The translations under genes and the position numbers were made by a program. From a virus, in IMG/VR virus record IMGVR_UViG_3300026292_000003, positions 124,001-188,000 of that record: a stretch of DNA of 64,000 nucleotides. One strand, given 5' to 3'. Position 1 is the first letter of the stretch. The number at the start of each line of letters is the position of its first letter. Below, in pieces: positions 47,126-56,981 of the stretch. The notes under the pieces are model-generated. The model had not been told where the DNA came from and ran no database searches. It worked only from the letters and a program-made list of their open reading frames with translations.

Positions 47126-48428
47126 TCAAAATGAAAACGGCTTATGGAGATTTGATCCAAAAAAGCACGTAGTTCCTGCTGACCAAATAGAAACAAAAGT
47201 AGTTGAAAACGATCAATGGAAAAATATACACAGTAACAGTTGGTGTCCAATTCCGTTTAATACAATAAGCTGGCATCCTAGTGGGCATATATCAAGATGT
47301 ATGATGAGTGACGACAATATGGGAACTCATTATGACAGTGAACATATGCAAAGGTTAAGAAGAGATATGTTAGCTGGTAAGTGGGATACTTATGGATGTA
47401 CTAGCTGTCTTAACAAAGAAAAGAAAGGTTATCGTAGTCAACGTATGAGTTGGCTAAGACATGATAAGATTAAGCATCTAGGAAATCCAGAACCTTATCG
47501 TAATCCAAAATTAACCGGTAATCAGATAAGTCATTTGTTTATTAATTTTTCAAATGTATGTAATTTTAAATGTAGAATGTGTAGTGCAAACTTTAGTAAT
47601 AGTTTGATACCTGAAAACAAGCATATGTTAGAAAAATTTCCACTTGAATATAAAAAGGTTCCACTTCAGAATCAAAAAAACTTTAATGATATTATTGGAT
47701 ATTTAGAAAAGAACTTAGACATACTACCTGGTATAAAAAGTATTTGGATGACAGGAGGAGAGCCCTTCATGACTGATGATCCATACAAACTGATTGACTT
47801 AATTGTAGAACACGGCAAGCCAGAAGAACTTGATATAGTTATTACTACAAATGGATCAAAATTAGATTTTGAAAAGTTAGAAAAGTTTAACAAAGTTAAA
47901 AAATTAACATTAGATTTAAGTATTGATGCAGTAGGACCTTTGTTTGAATATATGAGAAGTAATAAGGTTTATACTTGGAGTCAAATGGAAAATACTTGTG
48001 GTAAATTATATGAATATAAAAAAGTAAATAAGAAATGGTTTGATTTTTTTATTAATAGCAGTTACCAAATATTTAATTATGATAACTTATTAGAATTTTA
48101 CGATTTTATATATGATCATAAATGTGAAAGTAATATAAGAATGTTAATGTTTCCTGAACATTTTAGAGTGGGTAACTTGCCAAAAGTATTTAAAGATGAA
48201 GCTAGAGCAATGTGTGATAAGATAGAATTAAGGTATGGAAATAGAAATGTACATAAGATTAAAATTCTAGATGATATTAGAACTGCATTAGATATTGAAG
48301 AACCTTACTTACATAGAACTTTAAGAGTAGTACCAGAACAAGATAAATTTAGAGGAGTATACTTAACTGACTATCACGATAAACTAGCTGACTTAATATA
48401 TGGACCAAAACAATTATGCCTGTTTTAA
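47115..48428 (+). CDS. Radical SAM protein with SPASM/Twitch-like Cys block, paralogue 2
   Basis: The 437-residue protein repeats paralogue 1's layout: WCPIPFNTISWHPSGHISRC (about 43-62), GCTSCLNKEK, C-N-F-K-C-R-M-C (about 151-158), WMTGGEPF and ITTNGS, with a 35-residue N-terminal extension. The two are tandem duplicates that diverged and may form a heterodimer or act in sequence. Its last 13 bp overlap the sulfotransferase-like gene. Confidence 0.88.
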   Translation: MKNNQNENGLWRFDPKKHVVPADQIETKVVENDQWKNIHSNSWCPIPFNTISWHPSGHISRCMMSDDNMGTHYDSEHMQRLRRDMLAGKWDTYGCTSCLNKEKKGYRSQRMSWLRHDKIKHLGNPEPYRNPKLTGNQISHLFINFSNVCNFKCRMCSANFSNSLIPENKHMLEKFPLEYKKVPLQNQKNFNDIIGYLEKNLDILPGIKSIWMTGGEPFMTDDPYKLIDLIVEHGKPEELDIVITTNGSKLDFEKLEKFNKVKKLTLDLSIDAVGPLFEYMRSNKVYTWSQMENTCGKLYEYKKVNKKWFDFFINSSYQIFNYDNLLEFYDFIYDHKCESNIRMLMFPEHFRVGNLPKVFKDEARAMCDKIELRYGNRNVHKIKILDDIRTALDIEEPYLHRTLRVVPEQDKFRGVYLTDYHDKLADLIYGPKQLCLF

Positions 48429-49177
48429 CAAGACCTCAACATAGAACATACACAATAGTTTATAATACAGGATTACCTGGAGAATGGTTTTCTTGGTTTA
48501 TTAATATGCATCATGGATTTCCACGTATTGATTTATTAGATATTAGAACAGAAACTACAAAGCCTGGGCAAGAACCTATTGCACATCAAGGTAGAGTGTG
48601 GGTTCCAGAAAGTAGAAAATTTGAAAATCATGAAGGTGAATATTGGACTATTGAACGTAACCATTTTTATACTGCTATAGAAAAAGGTTTAGAAATGGGT
48701 GTAGGTGATTTTGATAAATTAATAATTAAAATACATCCATATCATTACTTAAATTATATATGGGATAATTTTAAAAAGATACATAACAAAGATACTAATA
48801 TAACAAATCATATTGTATTAGAAGTAAGCGATAAAGACATATTAGGTATACTAGAAGCTGATCATGAATTTTATCGTCCTAGGCATAGACCTAAGTTTCA
48901 ATATAGTGTTACTCCCCAATGGGAAGGATTGTCATATGATACAGATGGTGATCTACCTGTGTTTAATGACTTTAATGAAGGTTATGTACACTATAAAAGT
49001 CAATTTGAAGAAAAAGGTGTACACGTAGATAAGATAGATGTTGCAAAAATATTCCAACAAGATGTAAGTGAATACTATAAATTATTACATATATTAGATA
49101 GCCCACCTTTAAAAAAATGGAAAACCCTAGTAAAAGAATATACAGATTTTAGATTTGATGGTATAAAATTTACTTGA
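48416..49177 (+). CDS. Sulfotransferase-like paralogue 3
   Basis: The 253-residue protein belongs with those at 16281 and 16963: opening TIVYNTGLPGEWFSWFINMHHGF and ending DKIDVAKIFQQDVSEYYKLLHILDSPPLKKW. T-G-L-P-G-E-W sits where sulfotransferases hold the PAPS phosphosulfate loop. Coupled translation with the radical SAM pair suggests one pathway for the three. Substrate unknown. Confidence 0.42.
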   Translation: MPVLTRPQHRTYTIVYNTGLPGEWFSWFINMHHGFPRIDLLDIRTETTKPGQEPIAHQGRVWVPESRKFENHEGEYWTIERNHFYTAIEKGLEMGVGDFDKLIIKIHPYHYLNYIWDNFKKIHNKDTNITNHIVLEVSDKDILGILEADHEFYRPRHRPKFQYSVTPQWEGLSYDTDGDLPVFNDFNEGYVHYKSQFEEKGVHVDKIDVAKIFQQDVSEYYKLLHILDSPPLKKWKTLVKEYTDFRFDGIKFT

Positions 49178-49202
49178 CATTGATAAGAATAAGTGTTATA
49201 TT
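49174..49202 (+). promoter_or_regulatory. Sigma70-type promoter
   Basis: TTGACA (49174-49179, overlapping the previous stop), 17-bp spacer, TATATT (49197-49202), 30 bp before ATG 49233. Confidence 0.82.
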
Positions 49203-49232
49203 GTTAATACAATTTTGTAACGGAGTTATTTT

Positions 49233-49682
49233 ATGACTATGCATCTAGCACGTGGTCTTACCACGTTGAATACTAAAAAACGTAAAGCAAAGAAAAGAAA
49301 ATCTGCTGATCATTATATTGCTGGATGGCGTAAGCAAAATAAATTCTATAAAGAAAAAGGTTTAGAAATGATGACACTAGATGAATATATTGACTATGTT
49401 CATGGTGTCTATAAACCTAAACAAGAACCTCGAGCAGTACAAGCACCATGGCACCATACTGATTCTGCATATCATAGGGAATCCCCAAAAGTTCCTAGCA
49501 GTAATTCAAAGCATGGTATTGGTACTGCCACTAAAAGACCATCTATGCAATACACAGGTGAACGTAAACTAGTAGGTATTGCTATGATGCACAAAAGTAA
49601 TTTAGTTCCTGTATTTGCAGATGATGACGATAAAACAGGATCTAAACAAGCCACTGAAATCGCACAGATGCGAAGGAACTAA
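49233..49682 (+). CDS. Basic phage protein of unknown function
   Basis: A 149-residue protein, very basic at the N-terminus (TLNTKKRKAKKRKSADHYIAGWRKQNKF) and disordered in the middle (Pro, Ser, His-rich). The C-terminal KLVGIAMMHKSNLVPVF may fold. A nucleic-acid-binding early protein is plausible from charge and promoter. Confidence 0.55.
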   Translation: MTMHLARGLTTLNTKKRKAKKRKSADHYIAGWRKQNKFYKEKGLEMMTLDEYIDYVHGVYKPKQEPRAVQAPWHHTDSAYHRESPKVPSSNSKHGIGTATKRPSMQYTGERKLVGIAMMHKSNLVPVFADDDDKTGSKQATEIAQMRRN

Positions 49683-49686
49683 ATCA

Positions 49687-49989
49687 TTGGAAAGCAAAGT
49701 TTGGAGTGTGACTATAAATGGTCAGAACGATTGTGTTGTATTGACTGATTTTGAAGCAATGCAAGTCAAGATGAAATTTATGCCAGATATTGAGATGTAC
49801 GATATGACAGAACGTCATGGATTAAAACCAGCTCACTTGCATAAGTTAGATCGTAAAAAACAAAGCATACCAGGTCTATCTTGGATAGGTCCAGAACCTA
49901 CATACACTAAAGGCGTTGGTCCAGGTATGTTTGGTGGTGCGGCAGATATGATTTGGGAATTTAAGGACCTAATGGATATGGATATTTAA
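49687..49989 (+). CDS. Small protein of unknown function
   Basis: A 100-residue protein from TTG 49687 (AAGGA at 49674); an in-frame ATG at 49615 lies well inside the previous gene and has no ribosome site. The sequence VWSVTINGQNDCVVLTDFEAM suggests a small beta-alpha fold. Ends 1 bp before the HAD gene. Confidence 0.5.
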   Translation: MESKVWSVTINGQNDCVVLTDFEAMQVKMKFMPDIEMYDMTERHGLKPAHLHKLDRKKQSIPGLSWIGPEPTYTKGVGPGMFGGAADMIWEFKDLMDMDI

Positions 49990-49990
49990 T

Positions 49991-50572
49991 ATGGAAAAGA
50001 TTATTTTAACTGATGTAGACGGAGTTCTACTAGATTGGGAGACTGCTTTTTATGAATGGATGAAAAATAAAGGGTATGATGCAAAGAACGAAGGCATTTA
50101 TAATATGGAAGCTGTTTTTGAAATGCGACAGGATAAAACAAAAGCATTAATTAGAGAATTTAATAATAGTGCGTGGATGGCTTATTTACAACCATTACGA
50201 GATGCTAGAAGTGGGGTAGCTAAATTAGTAGAAGCAGGATATACGTTTCATGCTATAACTAGTATAAGTCTAGATCCTAATACAAAAGAATTGAGACAAC
50301 AAAACTTAGATAGTGTATTTGGTAAAGGTGTATTTACAAAACTTGTTTGTCTAGATACTGGTGCTGACAAAGATGATGCATTAGCTGAATATAAAGATAG
50401 TGGATTATATTGGATTGAAGACAAGACAATGAATGCTAATCTTGGAGCAAGATTAGGTCTTAAGAGTATACTTATTACTCATAACCACAATAAAAATGAT
50501 AGCGAATTAGATTCTTCTGTTCAACGAGCAGGCAAATGGACCGAAATAGTTGACATCGTTGTTAACTGTTAA
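49991..50572 (+). CDS. HAD-family phosphatase, 5'(3')-deoxyribonucleotidase-like
   Basis: The 193-residue protein shows HAD motif I TDVDGVLLDWE (about 7-17; nucleophile Asp8, acid Asp10), motif II FHAITSIS (about 86-93), and motif IV YWIEDKTMNAN (about 138-148). Length and the DVDGVLLDW form match cytosolic 5'-nucleotidases of the NT5C type seen in phages. It would dephosphorylate nucleotides. Its end overlaps phoH tail to tail by 4 bp. Confidence 0.8.
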   Translation: MEKIILTDVDGVLLDWETAFYEWMKNKGYDAKNEGIYNMEAVFEMRQDKTKALIREFNNSAWMAYLQPLRDARSGVAKLVEAGYTFHAITSISLDPNTKELRQQNLDSVFGKGVFTKLVCLDTGADKDDALAEYKDSGLYWIEDKTMNANLGARLGLKSILITHNHNKNDSELDSSVQRAGKWTEIVDIVVNC

Positions 50573-51318
50573 ATTTCGTTATCACCATAAATTGTTAGAA
50601 CTTCTGTTACTGCAACGTGTCTTTCTACGTCGCCTGTAGTAAATTCTACTACACCAATTAAATTACTTTGTTTTTGTTTTAACAATTTAATAAATTCTTT
50701 GAGGCCATTGTGTTCAAAGCCTCTATCATGTTGTGCTAAATCTCCTGTTACTATAATTTTTGAATTATCACCAATACGTGTTAGCAACATCTTCATTTGA
50801 GATGGTGTTGCATTTTGCATTTCGTCAGCAATAATCCAACTGTTTTTGAAAGTTCTACCTCTCATATAAGCAAGTGGTGCAATTTCAATAACATTGTCCT
50901 CGATCATAGACTCGATTCTTTTGGGTGACCAGTATTCTTCCATAACGTCAAAAATAGGTCTTGTCCATGGTGCCATTTTTTCAACAAGTGTTCCGGGTAG
51001 GAATCCGTGTTGTTCATCAACGGAAACAGCTGGTCTAGTAACAACGATTTTTTCGCACTCACCATTATTATATGCGTCAATCGCAGAAAGAACACCAAGT
51101 AAGGTTTTACCTGTACCTGCTGGACCCATAGAAAATACTATATTCTTTGTGTGGTCGTCAAGCATAGTTACATAGTCTTCTTGAGCTATGTTGCGTGGAA
51201 TTATAGTCACGTGTTTTTTTCGTTGCTTGAATGCTTCTTTTACGTGGATTACGTTACTGTTTTCGTAATGTTGTTGATAGTGTTGTTGTTTTTTTGTTTT
51301 TCGAGCTCGTTTAGCCAT
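50569..51318 (-). CDS. phoH: PhoH-like ATPase
   Basis: The 249-residue protein has Walker A GPAGTGKT (about 66-73), VTRPAVSVDEQHGFLPG (about 95-111), IIADEMQNA (about 164-172; Walker B) and IIVTGDLAQHD (about 189-199), the standard PhoH signature. It is common in marine phages and is thought to act on RNA or in phosphate stress. ATG 51318 with GGAG is chosen over 51363. The N-terminus is basic (MAKRARKTKKQQHYQQHY). Confidence 0.93.
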   Translation of the reverse strand: MAKRARKTKKQQHYQQHYENSNVIHVKEAFKQRKKHVTIIPRNIAQEDYVTMLDDHTKNIVFSMGPAGTGKTLLGVLSAIDAYNNGECEKIVVTRPAVSVDEQHGFLPGTLVEKMAPWTRPIFDVMEEYWSPKRIESMIEDNVIEIAPLAYMRGRTFKNSWIIADEMQNATPSQMKMLLTRIGDNSKIIVTGDLAQHDRGFEHNGLKEFIKLLKQKQSNLIGVVEFTTGDVERHVAVTEVLTIYGDNEI

Positions 51319-51412
51319 ATTAACTCCTGTATTCGGGATGGAAGGCCCAATTTGCCTGCTCATAAGTATTTAACATCGAAAATCTCTAATTAACTGAATG
51401 TTAAATAAAAGT

Positions 51413-51420
51413 GATAAATA
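51413..51420 (+). promoter_or_regulatory. T4-type late promoter (GATAAATA)
   Basis: GATAAATAATATAAAG, 19 bp before ATG 51440. Confidence 0.62.
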
Positions 51421-51439
51421 ATATAAAGTAAGGAATATT

Positions 51440-51967
51440 ATGATGGATCAAAATTACATATTAAACAATTTAAAAGCTAATACTAGTAGGAATAGTGCAT
51501 TAGAAACACTTATGAATTTAGAAAGTGTTATCGACCATGCTAACATATATGCCTATCCTAATTGGATAGAAGGTGAAGTAGTTGAAGGACCTCATATTGA
51601 TAGATATTGGGTTACAGTTACTTTAATGTATCCACATAAACTTATGCCAGATCCAGAAGGTGCTGAAAGATTGTTAAAACATGGTTGCAAAGTATACTAT
51701 GCTAAAGACGAATTAGAAACTGCGGCTAAATTAAAAAGTCCAGATGATAGTGAAGGTCAAGATAATGCTAGTGAAAGACGACCAGGACAAACTAGAGCTA
51801 AGGTAGTTAAAAAACCAATTTGGTTAGTTACATTAGTAGTACCAAGAAAATTTATGGATGATATTGAAGCTAGTAAATTAAGAATAGAAGACCAAGCTAT
51901 TAATAGTGATGCAGTAGAACAAGCAAACGTAGAGGCTATGGCACCACAACCTGAAGGTGAAGTATAA
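51440..51967 (+). CDS. Putative virion-associated protein
   Basis: A 175-residue protein with a helical N-terminus (YILNNLKANTSRNSALETL) and a core of strands (YWVTVTLMYPHKLMPDPEG, IWLVTLVVPRKFMDDI). The 'MYPHKLMPDPEGAERL..HGC...Y' segment resembles conserved structural proteins of T4-like marine phages. Late promoter and shared base with the next gene support a virion role. Confidence 0.5.
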   Translation: MMDQNYILNNLKANTSRNSALETLMNLESVIDHANIYAYPNWIEGEVVEGPHIDRYWVTVTLMYPHKLMPDPEGAERLLKHGCKVYYAKDELETAAKLKSPDDSEGQDNASERRPGQTRAKVVKKPIWLVTLVVPRKFMDDIEASKLRIEDQAINSDAVEQANVEAMAPQPEGEV

Positions 51968-52437
51968 TGAGTATTCAAAATAATGATTTAGAAGATTTAA
52001 TATCTACTGTAGTAAGCATAGACCAATATAAAAGTAAAATTGGTAAAGATGAGAATGTAGTGGTAATAGCATTTGATATAAAAGATAGCGACCCTGCAAA
52101 AGATTTAAGTCAATTTATTGAAACAGGACATGAATGTATTGATGTAGATGTTTCACCTGGACCAACTAAAGATGGTACATATAAAGTTTTTATAGAATTA
52201 GAAAGAAATAGTAAGTTATTTGATTCTATTGATAAGATATTAAAAGACATTTCAAGAGTTGATAATTTAGCAAAGGATTTTAGATTTAAAGCATACAAGA
52301 GTGGTGATGTTCCTAAATCATGGAGCAAAGACAACTTTGAAAGGTTTGTTATTAGTAGCAGTTACGATTATCTATTAGCAAATAATTCAGAAGCTAAAAA
52401 CATCACAGAAAGACTAAAATTCTTAAATAAATATTAG
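51967..52437 (+). CDS. Putative virion-associated protein, coupled partner
   Basis: A 156-residue protein of alternating strands and helices (ENVVVIAFDIKD, GTYKVFIELERN, YKSGDVPKSWSKDNFERFV), starting on the last base of the upstream stop (TAATG). No catalytic motif. The pair is probably co-translated structural or assembly proteins; it is followed after 3 bp by infA. Confidence 0.5.
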   Translation: MSIQNNDLEDLISTVVSIDQYKSKIGKDENVVVIAFDIKDSDPAKDLSQFIETGHECIDVDVSPGPTKDGTYKVFIELERNSKLFDSIDKILKDISRVDNLAKDFRFKAYKSGDVPKSWSKDNFERFVISSSYDYLLANNSEAKNITERLKFLNKY

Positions 52438-52440
52438 CAC

Positions 52441-52659
52441 ATGGCAAAACAAGAATCTATTAAATTTTCTGGTCGTGTGTTAGACTCGTTACCGGGTTCC
52501 TTTTTTAAAGTGGAACTAGATAACGGACACAAAATAACAGGTGTTATGAGTGGAAAGATCAGAAAAAATAATATCAAGATTTTGCCTGGCGATAAGGTTG
52601 ACATAGAAATGTCACCATACGATCTTAGTAAAGGTCGTATAGTTTTTAGGTATAAATAA
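52441..52659 (+). CDS. infA: Translation initiation factor IF-1
   Basis: The 72-residue protein matches bacterial IF-1 in length and sequence from end to end: [50 protein letters not shown] and [15 protein letters not shown], i.e. a single S1-like OB fold with the RNA-binding basic loop GKIRKN (about 37-42). It binds the 30S A site and enhances IF-2 and IF-3 activity. IF-1 in a phage is rare; here it joins IF-3 and bS21. Expressed from the late promoter at 51413 and followed by a late promoter overlapping its stop. Confidence 0.95.
   Translation: MAKQESIKFSGRVLDSLPGSFFKVELDNGHKITGVMSGKIRKNNIKILPGDKVDIEMSPYDLSKGRIVFRYK
52651..52658 (+). promoter_or_regulatory. T4-type late promoter (TATAAATA) overlapping the infA stop
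   Basis: TATAAATA overlaps the TAA of infA and lies 5 bp before the ATG of the spanin-like gene. Confidence 0.5.
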
Positions 52660-52663
52660 AAAT

Positions 52664-53149
52664 ATGTTTGGAATATTTGGAAGACTAAAAGTTTATTTTA
52701 TAATGTTTGCGGCATTCGCAGTATTTGCCGGAGTCGCTTATTGGTACTATCAAAGTACACAAAAGCAGATTATAGCATATGCTAAAAATCAAGCAACATT
52801 AGAAACTACTGTAGAACTGCAAAAGCAGACTACATTAGCTCTACAAAAAGACCTAAAGAAAGCAAATGATGCATTAGTAACACTAACTGACGAATTTGCT
52901 GAAAGTAGAAAAAACGTTAAAGAATTGGAAACAATCTTTAATCAATCTAAAGATGGAACTAAAAGAGACTTCGGTGAAGAATCAATTAAGAACCCAGAAT
53001 ATATTGAGGGCGAAATTAATAAAGGTTCAAATCAAGTTTTCAGATGTTTTGAATTATTAAGTGGGCAGAAGCCTATGGAAGGTGATAAAAATGAAGAACA
53101 GTATATTAATTGTATTAATGGCACTACTAACTCTAACGGGTTGCAGTAG
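52664..53149 (+). CDS. i-spanin-like inner-membrane protein (Rz-type)
   Basis: A 161-residue protein with a short cytoplasmic start, one membrane helix (about 11-29, FIMFAAFAVFAGVAYWYY) and a long periplasmic coiled coil (about 32-105). An o-spanin-like lipoprotein gene starts inside its 3' end, the classic Rz/Rz1 arrangement. Role: fuse inner and outer membranes in the last step of lysis. Two Cys near the C-terminus (about 127, 149) may link dimers. Confidence 0.72.
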   Translation: MFGIFGRLKVYFIMFAAFAVFAGVAYWYYQSTQKQIIAYAKNQATLETTVELQKQTTLALQKDLKKANDALVTLTDEFAESRKNVKELETIFNQSKDGTKRDFGEESIKNPEYIEGEINKGSNQVFRCFELLSGQKPMEGDKNEEQYINCINGTTNSNGLQ

Positions 53150-53453
53150 TCTAAAAGTACCACAAATACTAAAAGTTAACACAGCACCTATAGAGAAACA
53201 TTCTTTAAAACTCCCTAAGGTTGATCAATATGATGCAAGATCATTGGAGTGGATAGTTCTTACTCCTGACAATGTAGACGAAGTGTTTGCAAAACTAAAA
53301 GCTAATAACATAGACCTCGTACTTTTTGCTGTAACTGATGATGGATACCAAAACTTATCGCTTAATATGGCTGATATAATTAAATTGGTAAAACAACAAA
53401 AATCCATTATAGCGGCTTACGAAAAGTACTTGGACAATGAAGAAGCTCAATAA
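53091..53453 (+). CDS. o-spanin-like lipoprotein (Rz1-type)
   Basis: ATG 53091 (GGTGAT upstream) encodes 120 residues with a lipoprotein signal [18 protein letters not shown] and lipobox L-T-G-C, then [10 protein letters not shown] and a helical C-terminus. It overlaps the i-spanin gene by 59 bp in another frame. It is longer than typical Rz1 and less Pro-rich, so a different lipoprotein cannot be excluded, but topology and position fit. Confidence 0.7.
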   Translation: MKNSILIVLMALLTLTGCSSLKVPQILKVNTAPIEKHSLKLPKVDQYDARSLEWIVLTPDNVDEVFAKLKANNIDLVLFAVTDDGYQNLSLNMADIIKLVKQQKSIIAAYEKYLDNEEAQ

Positions 53454-54114
53454 TCCTTGGTATATTCTTGGCGTTGAACCTAACGCATCGCTTACCGCGA
53501 TAAAAAAAGCATATAAAAGATTAGCAATTAGAATGCACCCAGACAAAGGTGGCTCTGTAGCTGATTGGTTAAATGTAAGTCAAGCATATGAAAAGATTTT
53601 AAAGAAAGAACACGTACCTGTAAAGAAAGGTAAAGATGTTAAATATGTTGATATATACTTAACTATACAACAACAAATAAATGGTTTTGAAGGCTTTGTA
53701 GTAATAGATGAAGAAAAAGAATTATATTTAAAAGTAAAAATACCAGCAGGTGCATTAAGAAATGATAAGTTTAGAGTAATACACAATGCTAAAAAGTACA
53801 TTATAAATATTAAAGAAAAAGCAGATAAAGTCTTTACAAGACAAGGAAATAATGTTATAGTATATAAAAAGTTAGATATAATAGACATAATGAAACAAAA
53901 ACCGTTTGTTGTTATATCTCCTTTAGGTGAATATCTCGAAGTACAAATTCCACCAAATACAGATTCTGGAAGTATAATTGTCGTAAAAGGACAAGGCTTA
54001 TACAACAGAAGAACAAAGAAAAGAGGAAACTTAAGAATTAACGTGAAAGTAAATATACCCACAGTGAACAAAGATAATGTTCAACAAATTATAAAAAGAT
54101 TAAAAGATGACTGA
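53437..54114 (+). CDS. DnaJ-like co-chaperone (J domain plus client-binding C-domain)
   Basis: The 225-residue protein has an N-terminal J domain ([34 protein letters not shown], about 5-40) with the essential H-P-D, and a C-terminal beta domain of DnaJ type (about 75-220: [44 protein letters not shown]). No zinc domain, so class B. It would stimulate host DnaK, perhaps for phage protein folding or replication. It overlaps the lipoprotein by 17 bp and clpA by 8 bp. Confidence 0.88.
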   Translation: MKKLNNPWYILGVEPNASLTAIKKAYKRLAIRMHPDKGGSVADWLNVSQAYEKILKKEHVPVKKGKDVKYVDIYLTIQQQINGFEGFVVIDEEKELYLKVKIPAGALRNDKFRVIHNAKKYIINIKEKADKVFTRQGNNVIVYKKLDIIDIMKQKPFVVISPLGEYLEVQIPPNTDSGSIIVVKGQGLYNRRTKKRGNLRINVKVNIPTVNKDNVQQIIKRLKDD

Positions 54115-56368
54115 TATAGAAAAAATTGTTATAACTGCTATTAACCTAGCAAAGAAATTTAGACACGAGTATGTTACTATTGAACATTTGTCGGCTGTTA
54201 TATTAGATGACCCAGAAGTTCAAGCAATGTGTTATGAAGTACAAGCAGATCATGAACAGTTACAAATTTCATTAGTAAATTATTTAGAGCATGATTGTAA
54301 AGAATTAATAAAAAGTAAAAAAGAAGAACCTAATCCATTTAAGACTCAAATGTTAGAAAGGGTTTTTAACAGAGCATTAACTCAAGCATTGTTTCAAGGT
54401 AAGAAAGCAATTAATCAGTTAGATTTAGTATTAAGTATATTAGGTGAAGAACATAGTGTTGCGGCAACATATGCAGATCAATGTGGACTTAATAAAAATA
54501 AAGTTATGGCTTGGATGCAAGATACAGCTCAAGCACAAATTGATACAATATTTACAGCCATGCCACCAGGTATGGATCCTTATGGACACAATGGTCCACA
54601 AACTCCACTTGCAGTATTAAATCAATATTGTAATAATCTAAATGAAGCAAGTCAAGACTTTGATGATGTAGTAGGGCGTAGAGATGTGTTAAGAGATTTA
54701 GTTCAAACTGTAGCACGTAAGAAAAAATCAAATGCAGTATTAACAGGAGGCAGTGGTGTAGGTAAAACAGCCATTGTACAAGGATTAGCAAAATTAATTG
54801 TAGAAGGTAAAGTTCCTGAAGTTATAAAAAGTAAAACTGTATGGGAACTTGATATGACAAAACTAGTAGCTGGTACAAAATACAGAGGTGACTTTGAAGA
54901 ACGTATGAAGCAATTAGGAGAAGCATTACGAAAACAACCAGACATTATTTTATTCATAGATGAGATACATCAAATAATTGGTGCAGGTAGTACAAATCAA
55001 TCAATGGACGCAGGTAATATGTTAAAGCCTGCATTAGCAAGTGGAACATTAAAAGTTATTGGTGCTACAACAGATGAAGAATATAGAAGAGTATTTGAGA
55101 AAGAAACTGCATTAGCACGTAGGTTTACAAAAGTATCAGTAGATGAACCTAGTGTAAAAGATGCTAAAGAAGTATTAAAACATACTATAGTTTCTTATGA
55201 AGGATATCATGATGTAGAAATTACAGATGAGGCTTGTGAACTAGCAGTTGATTTAAGTCATCAATATATGTTTAATAAAAAGTTACCAGATAAAGCATTT
55301 GACATAGTTGATAGAGCCTGTGCATATAATACAATATTACCAGTAAAAGATAGATTAAAGGTTATTGGTGTAGATGAAATTAGAGCAGAAGTATCTAAAC
55401 TTACTACAATACCTGAAGAACATTTAGGACTTTCAAAAGATAAAGAAACTGCTACTAAACATAGCGAAGTAAGATCATTCTTAGAAAAAACTGTATTTGG
55501 ACAACAAGGTGCTATTAATCGTGTAGTTGATAGTATTACAGTTAGTATGGCAGGATTAAAAGATCCTGTTAAACCTATTGCAAGTTATTTGTTTACTGGT
55601 CCAACTGGTGTTGGTAAAACAGAATTAGCAAAAAGATTAGCACAAGCAATGACTATGAAACTGGTACGTTATGATATGGCAGAATATCAAGAACGTCATA
55701 CAGTATCAAAACTTATTGGATCACCTCCAGGATATGTAGGGTTTGCAGATGGAAAAGCAGGTGATGGTTTATTAATTACACAACTAGAAGATAATCCAAA
55801 TTGTGTACTATTATTAGACGAAGTAGAAAAAGCACACCCAGACTTAATGAGTGTATTATTAAGTTTATTAGACGAGGGTACAATTACAAGTAGTACTGGT
55901 AAAATAGTAAATGCAAAAAATGCAATAATTATTATGACTAGTAACTTAGGTGCCAGAGATGCGTCAATTAAAAGTATAGGTTTTAACGAAGAAACTTATA
56001 ATCACAAAGCAGTAGATGAAGCAATAAACAATTACTTCTCGCCAGAATTTCGTAATAGGCTTGATGGTATAGTAAAATTTAATTCATTATCACGTGAGAA
56101 TATGAACAGTATTGTTATTAAATTCTTAAATGAATTAGAGAGTTATGTAGCTCAAAGAAACATAGAAATTTCTTGGGGTCCTGCATTACAAACTATGCTA
56201 GAAGATAAAGGGTATGATCCTCAGATGGGAGCAAGGCCTTTAGCAAGACTAATTAACGAAAAAGTAAAACTTCCATTAGCTAAATACTTACTAGATAGAG
56301 AAGGTAAGAAAAAGCTAAACTTAACAGTTGATTGGAAGAAAGACGAGCTAGTAATTAATGGAAAATAA
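54107..56368 (+). CDS. clpA: ATP-dependent Clp protease ATP-binding subunit ClpA
   Basis: The 753-residue AAA+ unfoldase equals E. coli ClpA (758). N-domain about 1-140 with [11 protein letters not shown]; first AAA module with Walker A GGSGVGKT (about 218-225) and [15 protein letters not shown] (about 281-295); no long M-domain, excluding ClpB; second module with GPTGVGKT (about 497-504) and [13 protein letters not shown] (about 567-579). A ClpP-docking IGF loop ([11 protein letters not shown], about 622-632) is present. It works with the phage ClpP and ClpS. It follows a J-domain gene, joining chaperone and protease functions. Confidence 0.93.
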   Translation: MTDIEKIVITAINLAKKFRHEYVTIEHLSAVILDDPEVQAMCYEVQADHEQLQISLVNYLEHDCKELIKSKKEEPNPFKTQMLERVFNRALTQALFQGKKAINQLDLVLSILGEEHSVAATYADQCGLNKNKVMAWMQDTAQAQIDTIFTAMPPGMDPYGHNGPQTPLAVLNQYCNNLNEASQDFDDVVGRRDVLRDLVQTVARKKKSNAVLTGGSGVGKTAIVQGLAKLIVEGKVPEVIKSKTVWELDMTKLVAGTKYRGDFEERMKQLGEALRKQPDIILFIDEIHQIIGAGSTNQSMDAGNMLKPALASGTLKVIGATTDEEYRRVFEKETALARRFTKVSVDEPSVKDAKEVLKHTIVSYEGYHDVEITDEACELAVDLSHQYMFNKKLPDKAFDIVDRACAYNTILPVKDRLKVIGVDEIRAEVSKLTTIPEEHLGLSKDKETATKHSEVRSFLEKTVFGQQGAINRVVDSITVSMAGLKDPVKPIASYLFTGPTGVGKTELAKRLAQAMTMKLVRYDMAEYQERHTVSKLIGSPPGYVGFADGKAGDGLLITQLEDNPNCVLLLDEVEKAHPDLMSVLLSLLDEGTITSSTGKIVNAKNAIIIMTSNLGARDASIKSIGFNEETYNHKAVDEAINNYFSPEFRNRLDGIVKFNSLSRENMNSIVIKFLNELESYVAQRNIEISWGPALQTMLEDKGYDPQMGARPLARLINEKVKLPLAKYLLDREGKKKLNLTVDWKKDELVINGK

Positions 56369-56981
56369 ACCAACATTAAAATTATTTTATGGATTATATG
56401 ATACTTGTATTAAGTTAAATTCCATTCCGCTAGGCTACGAATTCAGTTATAACAAATTTTCAAAAGATGCTCACTTTCCAGGTTGGAGAGGTGTAAAGCA
56501 TATTAATAGAAGCAAATCAACATATGATTGTTTAGTATATACATCAAGCAAATATATAATCAATGATATATTAAAAAATGATTTTTTACAAAGTAAGATA
56601 GTATCTATACAACGTCCTATAAGTCAAAAGCATAAAGAAATGTTAAAGAAGAAAGATAGGAAAGTTATTTTAAGAGAATCTCTATGGTTTGGCAAATATA
56701 AGCATAGAGTACAATGCACTCATAATTGGGATAGACCAGTTACAAAAGATGAGAGCTTTGAAATAGTACAATGGATATATAATAATTTTAAAAAATCTGA
56801 AACACGTATAGTTAATACTATGGGAGCTTATTTAGGTTATCACAGAAAAAACCAACGATTAGCACCTATTCCTACAGTTTTTACTACAAACGAAGAGACT
56901 ATAATGTTGTTTAAACTAACATTTAGTGATCGTTTGAACATGAATATAGAAACAATCATTCAGGTAAACGATATAGATTAG
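56358..56981 (+). CDS. Protein of unknown function
   Basis: A 207-residue basic protein (Lys/Arg-rich, for example KHKEMLKKKDRKVILRESLWF) with Trp-Arg motifs (HFPGWRGVKHI) and a VFTTNEETIMLFKLTF strand near the end. Overlaps clpA by 11 bp. No recognised motif; nucleic-acid binding is possible from charge. Confidence 0.5.
   Translation: MENKPTLKLFYGLYDTCIKLNSIPLGYEFSYNKFSKDAHFPGWRGVKHINRSKSTYDCLVYTSSKYIINDILKNDFLQSKIVSIQRPISQKHKEMLKKKDRKVILRESLWFGKYKHRVQCTHNWDRPVTKDESFEIVQWIYNNFKKSETRIVNTMGAYLGYHRKNQRLAPIPTVFTTNEETIMLFKLTFSDRLNMNIETIIQVNDID

Noticed and set aside
54107-56368. Reading the large AAA+ protein as ClpB
   Set aside because: It lacks the long coiled-coil M-domain of ClpB and contains an IGF loop for ClpP, so ClpA fits better.
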